DNA of 64,000 bases, from positions 248,001 through 312,000 of the forward strand of contig OENT01000014.1 in NCBI GenBank assembly GCA_900239685.1. The letters are read 5' to 3'. The stretch comes from Rotaria macrura. Its lineage: Eukaryota; Rotifera; Eurotatoria; Philodinida; Philodinidae. Positions 23,856 through 35,300 of this stretch are shown piece after piece. How positions within the stretch are numbered: position 1 is the stretch's first letter; the number at the start of each line of letters is the position of its first letter. Both the position numbers and the translations under genes were made by a program. The notes under the pieces were generated by a model. That model worked only from the letters and a program-made list of their open reading frames with translations, had not been told where the DNA came from and searched no databases.

Positions 23856-24053
23856 CTAATGCTTGTTCTTGTGATGATCAACCTTGGCAGCATGATCGTG
23901 TTCCTTGTGCTTAGGTTTGCCAGCAGGGACCGCTGCATCGATGTGCTCATCCGGTTTCACAGCTGAATCTTTTGCTTTCTCGGATTTGCCATGGACTTTC
24001 TGGCCTTGTGGTGGCGTCGTGACTTTTTCAACACCTGCTTTGATTGGTTCCAT
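23856..24053 (-). CDS. Small, very hydrophilic His/Lys-rich protein (hydrophilin-like)
   Basis: Encodes 65 residues, from MEPIKAGVEKVTTPP to KVDHHKNKH. There is no hydrophobic segment; Lys, His, Asp, Glu, Ala and Pro dominate, and four Gly (about 6%) put it at the border of the hydrophilin definition, so it should be intrinsically disordered. The gene structure is convincing: a TATA box at 24196-24206, a short leader exon, a 60-base leader intron (24123-24064, GTAAGT...TTATAG), then the ATG at 24053. A two-unit heat-shock-element-like palindrome lies just upstream of the TATA box. Small hydrophilic proteins of this kind are often induced by drying or heat, and a role in desiccation tolerance would fit a bdelloid, but no homologue was recognised and function is inference. 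Confidence 0.7.
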   Translation of the reverse strand: MEPIKAGVEKVTTPPQGQKVHGKSEKAKDSAVKPDEHIDAAVPAGKPKHKEHDHAAKVDHHKNKH

Positions 24054-24195
24054 CGTTCGATTTCTATAAGCAAAACAAAAGTTCTGATTGCTTGTAAGAC
24101 AAGAATCGAAAGCTTCTACTTACATAGTTAGTCGTGAGAGTAGTGAGAGTAGTTGTTCGAAATGAATGTGTATGCGCACTCGTGATAGAACTAGC

Positions 24196-24206
24196 CTTTA
24201 TATATA
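24196..24206 (-). promoter_or_regulatory. TATA box of the hydrophilic-protein gene
   Basis: On the minus strand this reads TATATATAAAG. It lies about 70 bases upstream of the donor of the leader intron and 143 bases before the ATG, a normal place for a core promoter with a short leader exon. Confidence 0.6.
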
Positions 24207-24220
24207 GTGCTTGGAAGGGA

Positions 24221-24230
24221 AGAACATTCT
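24221..24230 (-). promoter_or_regulatory. Heat-shock-element-like palindrome
   Basis: AGAACATTCT is a perfect nGAAnnTTCn pair, 15 bases upstream of the TATA box. A functional element normally needs three units and the third is not evident, so this is only suggestive. Confidence 0.3.
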
Positions 24231-24568
24231 GCTTCTTTTATTTTCTCTCTCTCTCTCTTTCTATCATTGTGCTCTAGCTGCCTATAGTCCTCTTCGCTGT
24301 CGTTTCTCTTTTACGCAGCATAGAAAGCAAGAGAACGAGGTTCATCAAGCACATTTATATACGGGATACTTTAGTGCATCGTTCTCTTTGGGAGTAAAGT
24401 CCATTTCCAAAAATTGCAGTCGAGAAAAACAAGTGGTGCTTCTCCGATAGAGTTTTTTAAGTACCATACGGAAGGATGGGATGCCAATCAGTCACTTTTT
24501 CACTTTCAATAATAAATATGAAATCATCGAAGAGGTGTAGAGAAAATGAGTCAAATTTTTGTTGTGTT
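24231..24568. other. Upstream flank, no gene seen
   Basis: Starts with a CT-rich tract (24241-24262) upstream of the hydrophilic-protein promoter. The plus-strand open frame at 24211-24450 overlaps this promoter and is not accepted. Confidence 0.35.
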
Positions 24569-26418
24569 GTTGAATTTAGGGATGTTACTTTATTTTTATT
24601 GTTTACTTATAATAAAGAATAAATATAAATAAAATCTTCATCTTTATCTTTATACAATAAAGAGAAGTAAATCCTTTCTTTTTGAACAAAAGTAAATAAA
24701 TAAACGGCATTTTTATTATTTAAAAAATAAAGATAAATGAATTCTCTATTTTCAAAATTAATGTTAATATAAATCAAGTCTTTTTCAGTGAATATTTTAT
24801 TTTTTATTTTTTATGACTCCCATGCAATGTAAACCGCACAAAAACCGCTGGTATACCGATGGTATAGCTGAGGAGTTTACCGGTTGTTTTTGATGAATCT
24901 ATATGATATTTGTTTTGGTTACCTGTTGCAATTCTGATTTAAATAAGAAGTTTGTGCATTACTTTATAAATTTATTTGTATTGTATAGTAAAAAAATACA
25001 CAAAAAAAAATGACGAATGGTGTCACACGTCTTCAAAAAAAAATTTTTACACTAGATATAGAATAAAAAATAAAATTAGAGCCAGCACGAACTAAAATAA
25101 ATAAAACGAATAAGAATGAAACACGTTATTGTTTGGTTTTACTTATTCAATGAATTTGTTTCTCCGATGTTTAAATGCAAATATCTGAAAAGAGAAAACT
25201 AATAGAAAACTGTCTCATTATATTTAATCTATAAAAAATAATGAGCGAAATCCATTTATAGCACACGACTCCGTCTTACTACTACACCGTAGCATTATAG
25301 CACTTAAAATAAGTACATGGCAGTAAGCTACGGTTTAGATTCTAAATCATCATCCCTCGGCCAGCTAAAAAAACCATTTCACAGCGCCATCTATCAAATA
25401 TTATATTGTATGAACTGATTTTTAGTGTTACTCACTCAGCGATGTGAATAGCAGGTGTACCTAGCATAATCAATGTGTGCAGAACCCTTGCTAAGTCTGG
25501 AGTACACGCTGTTTCGCACGCTACTGACAAAAACAAAGTGTTCTCAGAAGACTGCCGACAAAATTAATACTATGGGTTCTATCGAAAAGTCTATTTTTAT
25601 ATGAATTAATTCTAATATCAGTGGATGTGTAAAGCTGACTTTGACCGATACGAACTTTGTTCTTCATTTTTACTATCGACTAGTGCTACTTTTCGTATTT
25701 TTTTCTTACATAAAGTATTCACCATATTTTTCGTTCCTCTTTTAACATGAAGCGAATAGTTTGTTTAGCAGATATCAAAATGAACTCGTGGTTTTCCAGA
25801 CTATACCGTACGTTTCGATATATACACTATGGTGTCGTTTGGTTACAAAAGTAAAGTGTACCGATACGCTTTGTTGAATAAAACAAAGTGCACGAAACCA
25901 TTTTGTTTTCTAATTCCATTCGAAACGCTACTACTCACACTCTCATAGCTCTTTTTTCAATAAAATTGTGTGATATATACTGACAACAATATTTTGAATT
26001 AATTACTGAGTAAACCGTTAATTACCATTAGAACCAATCAGTGATATTGAAACCGGTGAAAACCGTCGGTTAAGCCTGGTCTACTGGCAGCTAAATTGAA
26101 ACCGCGAAAAGTAGGTGGTATCTGTATAAAAGAGATGACATGGGAATTCAAAAAGAATTATAATAGAATGAATATATAAATAAAGCGTCAACCAAAGTTT
26201 TTTGCATATTTTTTTTCACTCAACAGTTTCATTTTTAATAACTTCCATATTGAAGTGATACAATAATCTGAAAGAATATTTATTAAAGTATCCTAAATAT
26301 GCGTCTTTTTTCATATCACGGAAAAAATCCTTTCTATTATCTTTAAATTATATGGATAAAGATTGTATTTACATTTATTTTACAAAGTAAAGATAAAGTA
26401 ACAACCCCAGTTGACTTT
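24569..26418. mobile_element. 1.8-kb non-autonomous DNA transposon with TIRs and target duplication
   Basis: The left end from 24578 reads AGGGATGTTACTTTATTTTTA. The right end read inward from 26409 is TGGGGTTGTTACTTTATCTTTA, sharing GTTACTTTAT(T/C)TTTA. Flanks GTTGAATTT (24569-24577) and GTTGACTTT (26410-26418) agree at 8 of 9 bases and look like an 8-9 base target duplication, which suits a hAT-type element. The interior is AT-rich, with short ACCGG/AAACCG-rich blocks at 24830-24890 and 26010-26105 that may be ends of a nested element. No transposase frame is present. Confidence 0.65.
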
Positions 26419-29352
26419 GCTTTGACTCGAAATAAATGAATCAATACATTCGAAAGAGCACATGTTTACAACAATCGAATCGCATTAGGCATTTCTTTTC
26501 TCTCCCCCCTTTGAATAAGGGCTGATTTTTTTTCCAACCAAAAGGCATTGTCAACATTCGATTCTATAAACCCATTTAATCTAACTAGCTTTGCAATGCA
26601 TCTATAAAATTAACTTGCAAAGACCACCACCCTAGTGAAATGTCTTATAAGCAAAATCTGGGCCATGATATAACGTACAGAAATGTTAATAGATCTTAGG
26701 TACATAGAATTTTGGTGAGGTTGTGAGTGAACGTTCGAAGAACATTCTCACTTATTCACACCCTCTTGATACACCGCACAGCCACTTATCTTAGAGGGAT
26801 ATTGAGATATTTTAATATTTCTATTACTCCATTGATGAAATATACGATACAATAGAATCGTTTTGTTATTTTTTGTGACCATTTTATATAATGCAGTTGG
26901 TTGAAGAGAGAGGGGCTGGCTGAGGTTGATAGCAATCAAATTAATAATTCCTGCTCCTCCGCAGTCAGAAAGATAATTCACTAACAATGTATGATAGTCA
27001 AAATACTGAATGAAGGAAAAGCAAACTCGTACCGTACAGTATCTGAGTCCATCCATATCTCATGGTGAAAATATCAAAAGTAATCATTGGCAATTATGAA
27101 CTATCCTGATTATCAGAAAATCAGTCTTCCCTTGAAAGCATTCTATCAAATCAAAAGCACGACCACGATACTATTCTAGGATGGAAACCACTTTTAAATA
27201 CTTAGGGTAAGTTCGATAATGTTTTCATTGATTTTTATCTCTTCCTTGTATGGTGACGAATCCGAGGAATAGTTGACAGAGACAACTGAGTATGTAGATG
27301 ACAATTCAATGAAAGACAGGTAGAATGAAGAAAATTAGAATATTTTGTCCTTGCGAGCAGAAAAATTCTGATACTGTAGTGCAAACTAACATGGCAATAC
27401 ATGTGCATAGAAGTAAGAAATTCTCTCACAAAAAAATGTATTTTTTGTATTTATTCAAATGTATAATAGTTGACTTTTTGTTTCAGATCTATCGTGAAAT
27501 GAACTCTGTGTGCTGTATGTGACATTTATGTTTCTTTTCTTATTTTTTCTTCTCTTCTGGTTACAATATTTATATATATTTGTGTGTGCAATAGTAGTTA
27601 GTTGATTTGAAAAAGAGAGTACACAAATATTTTTTTAACGAATCTAGAATGCTCTTGATGGAAACATTGAGAGGTTGAGCATAAAGCATAGTCATTTGAA
27701 AGAAAATAAAAAAATGTTCTACACCTCCGTAATCCTTTCGATGCAGATAATTATTCTAATTCTGAATGAAATCTCAAAAAATCTCGCTTTTTTTCTCTCT
27801 TTTACGATGCACTTTAGAAGATCAGATGAAATCGAGCTCTGGTTACACTAGTTCAGTGCGAAAACAGATTTTTATAGCGAAGAATGCACACACTCTTCTA
27901 CACATTCATTTGAGATATAGGGAGTAAGCAGAAAATTTAGCGAGTCCAAAACTTCTCTTCTGTGCTATTCATGGCGTCAATATATTGTAATAGAGGATCG
28001 AATGTATTAGAAGGGAGTTTAAATTAGTTAATATCACCATTGGCAGTTTAGTTTCCAAGCTCAATTTGTTTCTCTGTGAAGACAACAAGCAAGAGGTCAT
28101 CAATTCTTTTAAGCGGAATACTCGTAATAAACATCTCACACTGAGAATGCCTATTTGAATGATACAACTATGTGAATCCGACTAACTATATTGGAATCCA
28201 CTTCATCTAACTATGACCATTTAGAGGTTTAGAACAGTAAATGTGATGATTAAAAGTTAGTAACTACCATATTTATGATTCACTTCTCAAATAGTCATTC
28301 CGAAAAGTCTATTTGAACATAGTTTTATTCTACTATTAAGGGGTATTGCTCATTACGACTGTAGACAATCGAATCTAGTCATAATAAAGATTAAAAAAAT
28401 TCATCACCAACTTTCTTTCTTTTTAATCTAGTAACAAGTATCATGATACTGATTTTGCAATGAATCGAATTGATATTATACCTAATACAATACAGGAATT
28501 TTGACTACTTGAATTGATTCAAATATTTGGTTAGTATTGTAAGTCTTCAATTATTTCAAGACAAATCTTTTTCTTGTATTTAGACCGGCGTAATAAACAA
28601 GTGCAATTCCAGCATGAAGAAATGGATTATTTATTGGATAAATGAAACATATGTATTGAATATTAAAAAGCAAACATTTTGCTCCATAATAACACTAAAA
28701 TGAAGATTACCTATGTAACAAAATTAATAAGTTTAATTATATTTTTGTTTATTTTTTACTTGTATATATTAGTTGGTTTCTATGCATATCTTGGCCACGA
28801 TGGGATAGGTTTGTAAATTTTCTTGGATACTAGTGTGTAATGAGACGAGCGTCATACTGCTGCACATGCAATTTCATCTAGTGTTTTTTAATGTCAAATA
28901 TAAATTTATTTTAGCAATGCATCGCTCACTGAAAGAAATATGATTAATATTTGCAATATTGATCATTGATCATATTGAACAGTGTCTATTTATCAAAAAT
29001 ACTTGATACTACAGATTGAAGAATTTCTCAAGTTAAATTATATTTGCTAGAGACTGTATTGAGAATTTTGAATATGATTGATAAATTGTGTTTCTTGGGT
29101 TTCTTGAGAGTCTAATTTAGTTTAGTCTAGAATTTCGTTGTTTTTATTCTTATTATTTTTCTACAATATATTTTTTCTTGCATAGAAAACACAGGATGAT
29201 ATACGGTAAACAGTCTACATATTAATTATTAATTTGAAAAATACTGGTAAAGACAAATGAAAATGAACAGCTAGATTTCAGATGAAAAATAAAGATGAGC
29301 GACAAAGAAAAAGTCTACACATCCACAATCTCTTTACTGAATTTTAACATAT
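26419..29352. other. Intergenic, downstream of myosin heavy chain
   Basis: About 2.9 kb of AT-rich DNA past the 3' end of the myosin gene, covering its 3' untranslated region. Open frames at 26748-27056 and 27235-27522 show no family likeness. No RNA gene or repeat was recognised. Confidence 0.4.
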
Positions 29353-32300
29353 TCAACGAGGACGAACTGAACTACCACGAACAGTTGATGTTGCTCGGAT
29401 CACTGTTGACTCTCGAATTTCACGCTAAAATGATCATAGAAAAAAAAATCAAGTCTTATGTGAAAAGTTAAAAACGAAAAAACTAATTTCTATACGTACG
29501 CCTGGTGAAGTTCGACTCACACTAACAGATGTACGACTTTTAGCACGTAATTTGCCTAATTGATTTTCTGCCATATCGGCGCGTTCAGCTGAATCCTCTA
29601 TAAAATGATTTAAATGAGATACAATCTTTGCTTTATTTGAGTTTTGTTTATCTCATACCGAGCTCTGTTTGAACTTTGCGAAATTTAGCCAAATTAATTG
29701 CGGCAATTTCCTCTAAATTTATAATATTAATAATAGATTTAAATATTCCTCGATACAAACCAGCTTCTTCAACTTGTCGTTTATAGACTTTGATCTTGCT
29801 TTGCAATTTTTCTGTAAGATCTTGTAAACGTAATTGATTTTTACGGTCTTCTTCAACTTGAAATGCTAATTCTTTTAATCGTCGATCATTCTTACGTAAT
29901 TCTTTCAATGTTTCTTGATGACGATGTTGTTCTAGTTCGTTTTCACTTTCTAATTCATGAATCTAAATTATCAAAAATTCGATTTATTATTGATTGCTTT
30001 TGTCTTGTCTCTACATACACGTTGTTCAAGTTTGGCAATAATGCGTTTACCACCTTTAAGTGCATTAGCTTCAGCTTCATCAAGACGTGTCTGAAGATCT
30101 TTAATTTGTTGTTCAAGACCTTTACGAAGTCTTTCGACTTGTATTGCATGTTCTTGTTCTTGCCGTAATTCTTCAGCGAGGTGAGCAGCATCGGCAGCTG
30201 AATGAGAAAAGGACTTTTGGAAAATTTGAATCCTTACGAAAGAAAAACAACTAACCAGCTTTCTTGCCACGTTCTTCGCTATTTTTAAGTTCAGCAACAG
30301 CTTCATCTAGATCGGCCTGCATAGCAGCAACAGACGATTCGAGTTGTCGTTTTATTGATGATAAATTAGCATTCTGTGTACTCAATTCACTAATACGATC
30401 AGCTGCATCATTTAATTCATTTTCAGCTGCACGACGTGCACGTTCAGCTTGTTCCAAGGCTGTTCGTAATTCTTCGAGCTCACCAAGAATAAGATTCACA
30501 CGACGTTCAGCGGCAGCAGCAGCTTCTCGTGCTTCGTCACGTTGTCTTTGTTCATCTTCAATTTGTTGTTGTAATTCGCCGACAGTTTGTTGTAATTTTT
30601 TAAGTGCTTTCTGTAGATCAACATTACTACGATTTGAATGATCAAGAGCAATTTCAAGTTCATTGATATCCGATTCAAGTTTCTTTTTCTAGACAAAAGA
30701 AAACAAAATATGAGGGAAAGAAACAATGCGTTTTCTTTGGCGTGTTCGATACCTGTTTGAGTGCTTCCGCTTTAGCTCTTGATTCTGCTTCCAAACTAGC
30801 TTGCATTGATTCCATGGCACGTGCATGATTACGACGTGTAGTTTCGAATTCTTCTTCTTTTTCATGTATACGACGATCGATTTCTTGACGTACTGTACTC
30901 AATTCCATTTGAACACGAATAACTTTAGCTTCTTCTTGTTCAAGAGCAGCTTCTGCCTCTTCCAATGCAGCTTGAATTTCTTCCTTTTCCATTTCGGCAC
31001 GTTTACGCGCTTTATCTAATTCATGAAGACTCTTTCCACCTTCACCCAATTGATCCATGAGATCCTAAAAATCAAAACAACTTCAACTACATTCAATAAT
31101 GACATTCACTATTGTTGTCACCTTGATTTCTTCGGCCAAGTTTTTGTTTTCTTTACGAAGCGCTTCAATTTGTTCATGAGATTCTTCGTATTGTGTTTTA
31201 ATTTTAAATAATTCTGTTGAAAAAAGACGTGCTTCCTTCTGTGATGCCTCTAATTCAACTGTAATATCTTCACATTTTTGCTTCCATTCATTAATTAATT
31301 TATCAAATTGTTTCTGTTTCTTATCCATAGCAGAAGCATCTTGATGGAGAGAAAAAAAGAAAATAGATTTTTTTGTTTCGTGTTTATTCATGGAGAAATA
31401 ATCCATTAGCTTACTAGCATTAGCACGTTCAACATCAACCATAAGATCTTCAACTTCACCTTGTAAACGAGCTTTAACTTTTTCTAAAGCATTACATTTG
31501 GATAATGCAGCTTCAACTTGTTCTTCAGCTTCTGTTAATTTAGCGGCTAATTTACGTTTGGCTTCTTCCAGTTCTTCAGCACGAGCCAAACCTAAAACGA
31601 CGACATCACTATTGTTCTTGATCATTGAATCAACACAAAAAAGACATATTGTGGCTTATGTTAATGTCATATTACTGAGACAGCTCGGATCGAAAATGAT
31701 ATTGACACTTAGTGCGTTTCAACAATAATGCATTGCAACTCTTGATAGCAGGTGTATCTATTAACCCCGCAAGCACATGATACATGTGATTCGATTATTA
31801 GACAGACTATTTAGTCATGCTTCACTGTTCTGTTTGATCCACTTCTGATTTATGCTTGATGTCATTTTGACTAGCATAACATTCCTATAAATTTCACTAG
31901 CAAACAAATGAAAATGGAGACGACGCCATTCTCAGTAATTGATGGTTTCATAGTGAGGAAGAATCCACGCAAAGATATTTCTAATAGTTACTATTGTCAC
32001 CCGAGTACACATCCTCTTCTGAATCGACTGATAAAATATGCTGCTTATAAGTCTGAGTTTTAAGAATAGAAGAATACAAGAAGAAGTATCTCACCGATTT
32101 AAATAATTCCTTGTCAATTGATATTACATTCTGGTTCAATAACATCTCTATAGAAAAACTTCGATCTAAAAATCTATGTAAATGAAGGCGTAAGGAATAC
32201 ACACTGTCTAGGGAAAAAGCTGCTTATATGGCATAGAACATTTATAAAAAAAGAATATATATTGAATATCTCATATCTAGCAGCAGTAAGGTTGGCAAAA

Positions 32301-35300
32301 CCGTCTCAATGCTCGAAGAATGAGAGTACAATTCAACAGTATAAAATATCTCAACTAGCTAAAGAAATTATTGAAATCAAAATGCAACTCTCTAGTAAGT
32401 GCTTTGATTAGAATGGAGCCCTTGAAAATGATCATCAAATCAATCAATCACATAGCCAGAAATCTTTTCAGGAACATACTGATTAGATTGAAAGTTATTT
32501 CAGTTTCCACGGAAATTGTGTGCCTATTTTTGTACTATCTCGAATAGTTATTAACTAAAGGAGATACTTGTTGTATTCTGGTAGAACAAATCTTAATGGG
32601 TTTTTCATGTTCTCAATTACTCTAAAAATTTGGAAAATAATTTCTTTTCCTGCGATGTAAATATGCATCTTGTATTTCATGTTTCATGATTTTTCCTTTA
32701 AATTTCTTTCAATATTATGAATTTTTACGGCGTATGCTCATCGTTTCTAAATTAGATTACCTTCAGATTCATAACGAGATCTCCATTGTTGAACTTCTGA
32801 ACCGAGTTTTGCAACTTGTCGTTGAAGTTCAGCTTTTCCTTCTTGTTCTTCTTCGAGTTGTTCCCGTGTTTGATCAAGATCAGAAGATAGATTACGTAGT
32901 TGAGATGCTTAAATAGAGACAATATGAGAATAAAAAATACAGACTGAAATTAAACTATCGAACGCCAATAAATTGCAGAAACAAAAACTTACTGATAGCG
33001 CTTTTACCACGTAGTTCTTCATCTAAGGCACGTCGAGCTTCATCAGCTTGTTGTTGTAATGTAGTTTTTACTTTTAGTAATGTACTAACTTGATGTTCGA
33101 GATCTTCGATTTGTTTCACTAGCTCTGAATTTTCGCCGAGTAATCTTGATTTTTGACCAGTAAGATCATTAACTTGTTTGAAACTATCATCAAGTTTTAA
33201 TTGTATTTCACTTAATTGTTGTTCAAGTTGTTTTGAAAGCTTTTCAGCAGCTGCTTTACCCTTTTGTGAATGATCAAGTTGTCCACGTAAATCATCAAGT
33301 TCAGATTTAATATTTTGTTTATCTTTCTCTAATTTATTTTTTAATTTTTGTAATTGATCAATTTGTTCACCCATTTCTGAAAATAATGACAATAAATATT
33401 ACGATGGAATAAATCGTTCAAAGAACATGAAAAGAAAGAGAAATTTTACCATTCACAGCATCTTGATGTTTCTTTCTTAGTTGTGCAGCTGTTGCTTCAT
33501 GTTGAAGATTGGCTTCTTCTAAATCACGACGAAGTTTAGCTAATTCACTTTCACGTTTTTTATTCATTTCAACTTGTGTTGTTGTCGCACCACCAGCTTC
33601 TTCTAAGCGATCGTTAACTTCATCAAGTTCTCGTGCTAAATCTGCTCGTTGTTTTTCTGTTTTCGTTCTAGCTTGTCGTTCATTTTCAAGTTCTTCTTCT
33701 AATTCTTCAGTACGTGCTTGTAATTCTTTTATCTTTTTACCAAGACTTGTTGCTTGTCCTTGTTCGTCTTCAAGACGTCCACCCATCTGTTGTATTTCTT
33801 GATCTTTACGTTTAAGATTTTCTTCTAACTCACGCTTTGCTTTTTCCAAGTCTTCCATTGTGCCTTGTAATGATTTAAGATCAGTCTCTAATTTACGCTT
33901 TGATTTATCTAAATCGGCACGACCTTTCTTTTCACGTTCTAAACTATCTTCTAGTTCATCTAATGTTTGTTCAAGTTTTGATTTAAGCTTGTTTAAATGA
34001 TTAACTTTATCTTCTTCAGCTTGTAATTGTTCACTCGTTTTCGTATTTTGCTCTTCAAGTCGTTTACGCTCACGTGTTAATTTCGCTATTGTTTCATCTT
34101 GTTGTGCCATCTCATCTTGTAGTGTATGTATTTGATTATCACGTGTTTTACATTCATTTTCGGATTTTTGTAAACTTAAACGCATATCATCAATATCCTT
34201 TTTTAAGCCATCAATATCATGTTCAAGTTTTTTCTTTTTAGCATTTAATTCAGCTGAAACTTCTTCTTCTTCACTAATACGATCATCCATATCTTTAACT
34301 TGTTGTTCTAGATCAGCTTTTTGTTGTACTAAACGTGTAAGACGTTCTTCAACACCAGATGTATTTGCTCGTTCAGCTTCCAATTGTAGATATACATCAT
34401 TTTTCTCTTAAGAAACAAAAAACAAAAGAATCATTGAAATCGATTCGTTTTGAGAATTGATTAAATACCTTTAATTAATTTAGCATTATTTTCTTCGGTG
34501 TCTTTACGTAATTTTTCTTCTTTATCAAATGCTTCTTTGAGTGCCTTATATTCATCTTCAAGTTTTTTCATTTCTTCTTCTTGTCGTGCAACAGATAATA
34601 GTGGTTTAACTTTCGTATATAATTTCCACCATGGCCAATTACGTAGTGATAAATATTTACGAACGTTACGTTGTAAAATTCCCAATGCTAAACGTTGATC
34701 TAACATTTTCTTGTACTCTTTACGCATTATATAACCACGAATTTGACCTTGTAATGTTGCAATAATTTTCGATAATGCTGCATCACGCATATCTTCGAGT
34801 TGACCTAGGACACCAGCTTTGAAGAATACTTTGGTAATACCCAATCGATAGAGTTCATCCGATAGTTGAATATCTTTAATAATGTTTTCGGTTGCTTTTT
34901 TAGCATCAACAAATCCTTTGGGTATGGCATTCGGAGCTAATATTGAATAGCGTTGTTTGAATTCCGAATAAATCATACGATTTGGAAAACCTTTACGACA
35001 AATACGAATACCTTCAAGCACACCGTTACAATGTAGTTGATGAAGTACCAAATGTGAATCAAGTATTCCTCCTGTTTTAACTTCATTTGGAATAATACAA
35101 CGAACGAAATGGGGATGAGTTTGACGTAAATTTGTCATCAATTTATTCAATTGTTCCTGAAACAAAGAATGAAGAAAAATAACATAGGAAATTTTCTATG
35201 TTTTTTAAAGGAGACTTTGCAATTCAAGTGACTAACAAGAAAACTTTCAAGAAATCAATCTATGCCTTTGAAAAGAAGTTGTTGATTTATTCAAGTCAAT

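Noticed and set aside
24211-24450. 79-codon plus-strand frame with a signal-peptide-like start
   Set aside because: Lies over the promoter of the minus-strand hydrophilic-protein gene and through a CT-rich tract; a shadow.
30264-30641. 125-codon plus-strand Ser/Arg-rich frame
   Set aside because: Antisense of the myosin rod coding sequence, whose codon bias creates long open antisense frames; same for 33509-33802.
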